Assembly: GCA_964522605.1 (NCBI GenBank)
Contig: CAZFWV010000049.1
Span: 1-28,342, forward strand
Reading direction: 5' to 3'
Source of the DNA: CAVZLD01 sp964522605
GTDB taxonomy: Bacteria; Planctomycetota; Planctomycetia; Pirellulales; Pirellulaceae
Length of the DNA: 28,342 bases
Shown piece by piece: positions 22,806 to 28,342 of the stretch. Within the stretch, counting starts at the first letter, position 1, and each line of letters opens with the position of its first letter. The position numbers were made by a program, and so were the translations under genes. A model generated the notes under the pieces. The model did no database searches and was not told the DNA's origin. It saw only the letters and a program-made list of their open reading frames with translations.

Positions 22806-24344
22806 TCACTTGCCGCCGATCTGCTGCTCCATTTCGCGCATGACTTCATCCAGATTGAACGCGGCTGGTTTCTGACGCGGAGGAAACTCCTTGTAAGTCT
22901 GCAGGAATTTCATTGCGGCTGCCTGCGCCGGCGTGATCACAAACACGCGTTGACTCCACCAGTGGTTGTAGTTGTTCGAGTCGGTGTCTGCTCTTTCGAA
23001 CGGATCACGCCTGAGGTTGAAGATTTTCGGAGTACGCAGCTTTACAAAGGGTTCGCGCCAGACATCAAACTGTTTCGCTCTCTGCTCCATGTAAACGATC
23101 TTCCAGTCATCCCAGCGAATCGCGAGGAAATCGCCATCGTCGCTAAAGTAGAAGAACCCACGTCGGGGAGACTCCGTCGCCTGACCGGTCAAGTACGGCA
23201 GGAAGTTGTAGCCATCGATATGAACCTTGTACTCTGTGTCACCGGCCACATAGCCGTCTAGCAGTTTCTCTTTGACTTCCGGCTCACCGGCAGCGGCGAG
23301 CAGCGTAGGGACCCAGTCGGTGTGTGCCATGATCGAATTGGAAATCGAGTTTGGCTTGATCTTACCAGGCCAACGGACCACGCATGGAACGCGGAACGCT
23401 CCCTCCCAATTCGTATTCTTCTCGCCGCGAAAAGGAGTGATTCCCCCATCAGGCCATTCATTGAAGTGTGGCCCATTGTCCGTCGTGTAGATGACGATCG
23501 TATTGTCACTGATTCCCAGATCATCAAGTTGCTTCAGCAAGGTGCCAACCTGCTGGTCGTGTTCCACCATTCCGTCGGTGTAGAAGTTGCCGTTCGGTCC
23601 TGACAAACCCTGATGCTCGGGTTTGATGTGCGTATAAAAGTGCATGCGGGTGCTATTGAACCAAACGAAGAAGGGCTTGTTCGCCTTGTGGCTTCTTTCG
23701 ATGAAGTCGGTGGTCGCTGACAGGAACTCGTCATCGACCGTCTCCATCCGCTTTTTTGTGAGTGGACCGGTGTCTTCGATGCGGCCGTCGGCGTAGCTGT
23801 GAATCACTCCGCGCGGTCCAAATTGCTTTCGAAATTCGGGATTTCGAGGGTAATCTTCATTCTCGGGTTCCTCCTCCGCGTTGAGGTGATAGAGGTTGCC
23901 GAAAAACTCGTCGAACCCGTGGTTGGTCGGCAGGAATTCGTCACGGTCACCTAGGTGGTTTTTTCCGAATTGACCCGTTGCGTACCCAAGTGGTTTCAAT
24001 AGTTCAGCTAGAGTCGGATCCTCCTTCTGAATCCCCACCCGTGCGCCGGGGACACCCACTTTCGTTAACCCCGTCCGAACCGGCGCCTGTCCCGTGATGA
24101 ACGCTGCCCGACCGGCCGTGCAGCTTTGCTGGGCGTAGTAGTCAGTGAATCGCATCCCTTCGGCAGCAAGTCGATCGATGTTGGGCGTTTGGTAGCCCAT
24201 CATCCCCGAATTGTTGTAGCTGACGTTCCAATAGCCGATGTCATCTCCCATGATCACCAAAATGTTTGGCTTCTCCTGAGCGAATAATCGGGGTGACAAC
24301 AGACAGAGCAAAACGGTGAACGTCAAAATCAGGCGATGTTTCAT
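22806..24344 (-). CDS. Exported sulfatase (arylsulfatase family)
   Basis: A 512-residue type I sulfatase that hydrolyses sulfate esters. A signal peptide covers about residues 1-22 (FAQEKPN at the junction). The metal site starts with MGDDIGYWN (Asp34, Asp35). The formylglycine motif is CTAGR at 75-79 (CxAxR), which needs a formylglycine-generating enzyme; none is in the window. The second metal segment is IVIYTTDNGPHFNEWP near residue 287. The chain is complete. The substrate cannot be read from sequence; planctomycetes often carry many sulfatases for sulfated polysaccharides. It is 45 bases after the amidohydrolase gene and may be co-transcribed with it. The ribosome site is weak. Confidence 0.93.
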   Translation of the reverse strand: MKHRLILTFTVLLCLLSPRLFAQEKPNILVIMGDDIGYWNVSYNNSGMMGYQTPNIDRLAAEGMRFTDYYAQQSCTAGRAAFITGQAPVRTGLTKVGVPGARVGIQKEDPTLAELLKPLGYATGQFGKNHLGDRDEFLPTNHGFDEFFGNLYHLNAEEEPENEDYPRNPEFRKQFGPRGVIHSYADGRIEDTGPLTKKRMETVDDEFLSATTDFIERSHKANKPFFVWFNSTRMHFYTHIKPEHQGLSGPNGNFYTDGMVEHDQQVGTLLKQLDDLGISDNTIVIYTTDNGPHFNEWPDGGITPFRGEKNTNWEGAFRVPCVVRWPGKIKPNSISNSIMAHTDWVPTLLAAAGEPEVKEKLLDGYVAGDTEYKVHIDGYNFLPYLTGQATESPRRGFFYFSDDGDFLAIRWDDWKIVYMEQRAKQFDVWREPFVKLRTPKIFNLRRDPFERADTDSNNYNHWWSQRVFVITPAQAAAMKFLQTYKEFPPRQKPAAFNLDEVMREMEQQIGGK

Positions 24345-24389
24345 AAGAGCAGTTCAGCTTTCAAAGTTGAGGGTTGGGTTGATTGATTC

Positions 24390-26510
24390 TTACTCTGCGG
24401 CCTGAAAGGTCGCGACGGTGGTTTGTCCACGGAGTAGCGAGAGTTGGTTCCCGTGTGCATGGAAGCCATCGACAATCGAAAGCGTCGCAGCCAGTTCTCG
24501 TTCCAACTCCATTAGCTCAGGCGGGCCCGCCTTGCGCGTGCTGATCAGGTTGCTCATGGTGACGGTGTCGTGCACCAGGGCGTAAGACCCCGTCAGCTGA
24601 TTGATTCCGCCAAAAATTTCAAGCTTGCCTTTCTCAAATCTCATGGTTGGAGGCTTGACCGCATCAACCCTCGTGCCATTAAGCGTCGCAAGGACCCAAG
24701 TCTTGCCTGCCGCCGTGTTGACTCCCGCCATGTCGCAGATATGTCTCCGCCACGACACGGTCAGGTCAGAAGCAACCGTGGGCTTGATTTTCCCGAAGCC
24801 TTCGGTCGGCATCGGGAAAATCGTCACGCCTTCCTTGATCGTCTCGACAACATGGATGTCCTTGATCGCCATTGGATCAATCATGAGCGGATCCTTGTCA
24901 AGGATGACGAGATCGGCCAGTTTGCCTACTTCGAGCGTTCCTTTCGTCTCTTGTTCTCCGTATTGCTCCGCTGCCCACACCGTCATCGACTTCAGGCCCT
25001 CATAGGCGGTCGCCCTCTGGTCAGGACCGATTTCAGCCCCGCCTCGCGAGATCCGATTGACGGCCGACCAAAGCATCATCATCTGGTCCAGCGGCGCGAC
25101 CACAAAGTCCGTATGATTCGTCGGCCGCAATCCCGCATCGATCGCATCTCGCATCGGGCTAATGTACATCGCCTGCTCTCGTCCACGGTTGGCGAGGTGG
25201 GCCTCGGCGAAGTAGTAAGTGTGCAATGTGTAGAAAGATGGCCGAATCTTGTATTCCACAAACTTCGGGATCTGGTCCTTGCGCAGGAACTGCGTGTGAA
25301 TGGTGGTCACGTTCCAGGGCTTGCTGAAGTCGCCGTTCCGAGCGAATTCGTAACCCTCAAGGAACATGTCGATAGCGGCATCCCCATTGCAGTGGGCGAT
25401 GAGAGGCACTCCCAGGTCATAAACTTTCTTGAAACCCCGATTGGCCAGGTCCTGCGGAAATGTTGGTTCACCTGTCCAGTCCTCTTCACCACCCGGGCCG
25501 CCAGTCAGGTACGGCTTCGTGAAATATGCGGTGCGTCCCTGAGGGGAGCCATCAAGTGTGATCTTGACACCGCCGATCTTGAATCGATCGTTGTACTGAC
25601 CCCATTCGCTCAGCGGAACTTCGGCAAGAATATTGTCGACGTCGGTGATGAAGGGATAAGCAACGATGTCAATGATGTTGGCCCCCGCATCCGAGGCGCG
25701 CTTGATAGTCTGGATTTGCGGCAGATGAGTTGCGCCCTCATGGGCGGTCGTGATGCCGGCCTCTGCATACAGCAATTGACCGGCGCGCGTCCAGTCGATC
25801 TCCTGCTGGGCTGTCATGGGCTCTGTCTGTTCGAATATCGGTAGAAAAGCAGTCTCCATGATCAACCCCCATGGCTCCTGCGTTCCCGGCTTCCGAACAA
25901 TGATCCCGCCAGGCGGCGTTTCGGTCTTGGCGCTAATGCCGTATTTTTCAAGCGCCAAGCTGTTCAGCACGCCGCCATGCATCGATACATGATCGACTCG
26001 GACAGGGTTCTCCGGAAAGGCCTCATCGAGATCATCCCGGTTAAGCAATCGGCCATCCGGCATGACCGTGTCATCATAGCCGTAAGCCATGATGAACTCA
26101 CCCTTAGGGATCTTTCGTTCCCCAGCGAACTTCTTCAACTCAGCGATGATACCGGGCACATCCTTTCCCGGTCCCGATGGCGGCGCGTAAAGATTGCACT
26201 GATTGGCGACCAGCAATGAATTGATGTAATGGCTGTGACCATCGAGAAAACCTGGCAGCAGCGCCTTGCCGTCGAGGTCCACCACTCGTGTCGCTTCCCC
26301 CCTCATGCCAAGAGCTCCATCCTTGTCACCGACGAAGGCGATCTTCCCATTCTTGATGGCGAGTGCTTCCACATAAACCGGGGTGTCGCCGACCATCGTC
26401 AGAATCGAACCGTTGTGATAGATCGCGTCGGCGACCTGCGCTGCTGCTGCCGATGCGCCAAGAGCCCCAAGAGAAACCGCGAGAACAACTGCCAACACCC
26501 GTCCCATCAT
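24390..26510 (-). CDS. Exported amidohydrolase (YtcJ-like) fused to a META domain
   Basis: Predicted 706-residue protein. A signal peptide (VLAVVLAVSLGALGASAAAA) is followed by an amidohydrolase_3-type metal-dependent hydrolase: GFLDGHSHYINS carries the HxH ligands, IAHCNGDAAIDMF and TTIHTQFLRKDQIPKF later His residues, NHTDFVVAPLDQ the Asp region, and GKLADLVILDKDP closes the composite domain. The last 100 residues (WVLATLNGTRVDAV, then MRFEKGKLEIFGGINQLTGSY) match a META/HslJ-type domain, with GGIN in place of the usual GCN. This fusion is unusual to my knowledge. The substrate is unknown. The frame extends to 26570, but the ATG pair at 26510/26507 has GGAG upstream and gives a proper signal peptide. 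Confidence 0.87.
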   Translation of the reverse strand: MMGRVLAVVLAVSLGALGASAAAAQVADAIYHNGSILTMVGDTPVYVEALAIKNGKIAFVGDKDGALGMRGEATRVVDLDGKALLPGFLDGHSHYINSLLVANQCNLYAPPSGPGKDVPGIIAELKKFAGERKIPKGEFIMAYGYDDTVMPDGRLLNRDDLDEAFPENPVRVDHVSMHGGVLNSLALEKYGISAKTETPPGGIIVRKPGTQEPWGLIMETAFLPIFEQTEPMTAQQEIDWTRAGQLLYAEAGITTAHEGATHLPQIQTIKRASDAGANIIDIVAYPFITDVDNILAEVPLSEWGQYNDRFKIGGVKITLDGSPQGRTAYFTKPYLTGGPGGEEDWTGEPTFPQDLANRGFKKVYDLGVPLIAHCNGDAAIDMFLEGYEFARNGDFSKPWNVTTIHTQFLRKDQIPKFVEYKIRPSFYTLHTYYFAEAHLANRGREQAMYISPMRDAIDAGLRPTNHTDFVVAPLDQMMMLWSAVNRISRGGAEIGPDQRATAYEGLKSMTVWAAEQYGEQETKGTLEVGKLADLVILDKDPLMIDPMAIKDIHVVETIKEGVTIFPMPTEGFGKIKPTVASDLTVSWRRHICDMAGVNTAAGKTWVLATLNGTRVDAVKPPTMRFEKGKLEIFGGINQLTGSYALVHDTVTMSNLISTRKAGPPELMELERELAATLSIVDGFHAHGNQLSLLRGQTTVATFQAAE

Positions 26511-26591
26511 CGACTCCACCGAATGGTCTTCCGTCCAACTCAATGCATAACGCTCAACGAACCACATCAAATTTCGGTATCTTCCAGGAAT

Positions 26592-27161
26592 CTATCGATC
26601 CGATTTCCACTTACTCACGATGACCTTACGTGTATCAAAGCCGGCCTCCTTCGCGATTTCGAAAAGCGAATCTCTGGTTTCCTGTGGAATGGGTACCTTT
26701 CGCGACAGGATCCAGAGCGACTTTCGATCGGGCGTGCCAACAACGGCGTGTTGGTAGTCTTCGTCGACGTGAATCACGTAGTAATTGGGCTCCTTCGGAA
26801 CGACCGGCCCAAAACTGACGGCCAGCCGGGGTGGGTCATTTGGCAACAGCCGCGCTTTTCCTTTGATGGCGGAAATCAGTTTGCCCTCGGCAGTGTAGGC
26901 CGAGTTCTTGACGACGACCTCCCCCTCGTTCTCGCCGGCGGAGTACTCCGCAGCCGCGAGAGTCTCGGCAGGCTGTGCGGGATTAGGCAAACGCGCTACC
27001 TCGTACCACTTTCCAAGGTAACGGGTTGCATCGAAATTCCTGGGAAACGGCAAATGTTTTTCGGCCGCTCCTTCCTGACCTATTGGCGCGGATTGTTGAG
27101 CCACGACGTGCTGACAACATAGAGCAAGTGCCACAGTGGCGACAATCGTGGTACGAATCAT
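26592..27161 (-). CDS. Blc-type bacterial lipocalin
   Basis: A 189-residue exported protein. A signal peptide of about 21 residues (VALALCCQHVVAQQ) is followed by a Blc/ApoD-like lipocalin barrel: YLGKWYEVARLPN is the GxW motif, NYYVIHVDEDYQHAVVG is the central strand pair, and LWILSRKVPIPQETRD is the conserved end. Bacterial lipocalins bind lysolipids or other hydrophobic ligands at the envelope. The mature N terminus has no visible lipobox Cys at the cleavage site, so it may be soluble, although CC lies inside the signal region. The ATG has a strong GGAGAGAAGG site. A TATAAT box lies 40 bases upstream. It may be the first gene of an operon with the amidohydrolase and sulfatase. Confidence 0.92.
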   Translation of the reverse strand: MIRTTIVATVALALCCQHVVAQQSAPIGQEGAAEKHLPFPRNFDATRYLGKWYEVARLPNPAQPAETLAAAEYSAGENEGEVVVKNSAYTAEGKLISAIKGKARLLPNDPPRLAVSFGPVVPKEPNYYVIHVDEDYQHAVVGTPDRKSLWILSRKVPIPQETRDSLFEIAKEAGFDTRKVIVSKWKSDR

Positions 27162-27200
27162 CCTTCTCTCCTACCAGTAGTGTCACAGACTTTTCGCGAG

Positions 27201-27206
27201 ATTATA
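27201..27206 (-). promoter_or_regulatory. Probable -10 box for the lipocalin gene
   Basis: TATAAT on the minus strand lies 40 bases before the lipocalin ATG, which fits a short leader. No good -35 box is visible at 16-18 bases upstream (TGTCAA at best). Confidence 0.4.
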
Positions 27207-27333
27207 GTGTGGGGTCATCGATTTGACACCCTCGAGGCAACGTTGACTATCGCGACCTTGAATACACGCACCACAGCTCTTTACGGATCCCCTGGTGGCG
27301 GTGCTCGGTGGATATCTTTGGAGATGCGTCACT

Positions 27334-27777
27334 TCAATTCCACCGTAGACTCCTGCGGAGCATGAAGCGGAGCGTGGCAGGCGCCGAACGGAAGTTCGTC
27401 AGTGTTCCCACGAGAGTGAAGATGTTGCCGTCAACACTCCAACTGAAAACCTGCTTCTTTCCGCCAATTGTTTCCAAAAGAGTCTTGGGTCCATAGTCTA
27501 CCGTCTCGACGTACTTGTCACCTTCCACCGCTGACCGCCCACCGAACGCCAACTTGACTTCATCGGTGGCGTTGTCAATGGCCACAAAGGTAAAGTGTGA
27601 TCCCGTAATGTGCTTTAGCACCGTCAAGTCCTTCGCTGTGTCGTGCCAGTCACTTTCTTCGCTTTGACGAGTCGCGACAACCTTCCACGTTCCGTTCAAA
27701 GGACCGGGTTCCGCTGCAATGCCAGACGTCGTGATCATGAAAAGTGCGGCGACGGTCAAGATTAGATGCCGATTCAT
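27334..27777 (-). CDS. Small exported protein of unknown function
   Basis: A 147-residue protein with a signal peptide (MNRHLILTVAALFMITTSGIAA) and one small domain that starts LNGTWKVVATRQ. It goes on with HDTAKDLTVLKHITGSHFTFV, then KYVETVDYG and FSWSVDGNIFTLVGTLTN. This pattern resembles lipocalin-like or planctomycete LxGTWKV-type exported domains, but I cannot name the family. The end after GTLTN (FRSAPATLRFMLRR) is basic and unlike the rest; a frameshift near the 3' end is possible. The start at 27777 is chosen over longer frames because of the strong GAGGAGG site and the signal peptide. The function is unknown. Confidence 0.75.
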   Translation of the reverse strand: MNRHLILTVAALFMITTSGIAAEPGPLNGTWKVVATRQSEESDWHDTAKDLTVLKHITGSHFTFVAIDNATDEVKLAFGGRSAVEGDKYVETVDYGPKTLLETIGGKKQVFSWSVDGNIFTLVGTLTNFRSAPATLRFMLRRSLRWN

Positions 27778-27835
27778 CTGGGACCTCCTCAGACCTGCTG
27801 TGGACTTGTTGACGCTGCTGAGAAAGAGTCTCCTG

Positions 27836-27864
27836 ACCATACATCGCGGCCAGCCGCTAAACAA
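27836..27864 (-). promoter_or_regulatory. Possible sigma-70-like promoter of the small exported gene
   Basis: On the minus strand TTGTTT (27859-27864) and TATGGT (27836-27841) are 17 bases apart, about 60 bases before the ATG at 27777. Both boxes are weak matches. The stretch from 27865 to 28211 holds no gene that I can support. Confidence 0.22.
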
Positions 27865-28211
27865 TTGGACACAAGACAAGGCTCTGCTCCACAGCAGTCT
27901 GTCACGCTCTGGCTGCGGAAGACATGAAGGTTTCCAGACTCGCCGGGCGATAGCCGTCACATCAAGTCCCGCGCGATCCGCTATATCCTTCCTTGAATCG
28001 GGCGCTCCGTGGCACTCGCCCGGTCAATTCACCGTAACATGCCCCGTGGCTGCCCCGCACGACGAATCCGAGGCGGCCAAGCCGTTCCACAATCGGTGGG
28101 TTTTCGGGGCGCGAGTATCGCCTCGATTGGGCTGTTGCCAAGCCGAGCCGCACGGTGTGTTGTGAGGTCCCAAGTGCGGCGAGTGCAGATCAACATTTCT
28201 CTGAGCAATCG

Positions 28212-28342
28212 TCAGTCGATCGGCCCCGGTACTTGGTCCGGGGATACAAGGTCTTGGCCCGGTCCTCGTAGGTTCGTGATGAACACTCGCTGTCCGCGGA
28301 TGACGAATAGGGCACGATACTTCTTGCCGCTGCGGGTCTTAA
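28212..28342 (-). CDS. RelE/ParE-family toxin-like protein, C-terminal part (runs off the window)
   Basis: The last 42 residues of a minus-strand gene whose start lies beyond the window. The visible part (KKYRALFVIRGQRVFITNLRG, shortened here to KKYRALFVIRG and VFITNLRGPGQ) has the basic strand pattern of RelE/ParE-type toxin C termini, ending in GPGQDLVSPDQV. In such proteins these strands hold the RNA- or gyrase-binding residues. No antitoxin gene is visible downstream of it in this window; it would be upstream, outside. The assignment rests on a short stretch. Confidence 0.45.
   Translation of the reverse strand, partial: KTRSGKKYRALFVIRGQRVFITNLRGPGQDLVSPDQVPGPID

Noticed and set aside
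27962..28153. 63-codon minus-strand frame between the exported gene and the toxin fragment
   Set aside because: No ribosome site, no family pattern and no support from neighbours.

Overview
The window looks like a chromosomal segment of a planctomycete, probably in or near the Pirellulales. This rests on a high-GC sequence with several GTG starts, a lipoprotein that joins a phosphoesterase-like domain to multihaem cytochrome c motifs, a Ser/Thr kinase with one membrane span, a CxAxR sulfatase, a tyrosine-recombinase remnant of a type I associate with planctomycetes, and several families of hairpin-forming intergenic repeats. The phylum assignment is an inference from gene content; there is no rRNA gene in the window.

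Layout. 1-217: a GGCTGGAGGCTG-type hairpin and a 41-base repeat. 218-1717 (+): cytochrome/phosphoesterase lipoprotein. 1727-5130 (-): a tight operon of a TPR protein, a YebC/TACO1-family protein and a CBS-domain protein. 5305-11098 (-): the transcription/translation operon nusA-infB-rbfA followed by a protein with an endonuclease III-like domain and a histone H1-like basic tail. rimP and truB, common neighbours of these genes, are not in the window. 11438-11752: a 47-base repeat array with an inverted copy. 11836-14463 (-): a ketoacyl synthase-like protein whose catalytic Cys is replaced, and an exported secretin-like protein. 14500-14654: a MITE-like palindromic element with 9-base flanking repeats. 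15194-16744 (+): a PknB-type kinase. 16753-20964 (-): three overlapping or abutting genes for a MotA/TolQ/ExbB-type channel and two different ExbD-like coiled-coil proteins. 21424-21697: second copy of the repeat element. 21871-21943: tRNA-Glu(CTC), followed by a decayed integrase. 22806-27777 (-): sulfatase, amidohydrolase with a META domain, Blc-type lipocalin and a small exported protein, in a sequence that looks less GC-rich. 28212 to the end (-): the C-terminal part of a RelE/ParE-like toxin.

Most interesting candidate. The 16753-20964 operon encodes an ExbB/MotA-like channel with a long C-terminal helical tail plus two paralogous single-span partners. One partner keeps the Asp in the FLD motif of the membrane helix; the other has Ala at the same position. 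This predicts an ion-driven stator-like complex with an asymmetric rotor or plug dimer. I do not recognise it as TolQR, ExbBD, MotAB, GldLM or Zorya. Other candidates are the Cys-to-Glu ketoacyl synthase, the apparently inactive endonuclease III-like protein in the nusA operon, and the two repeat families.
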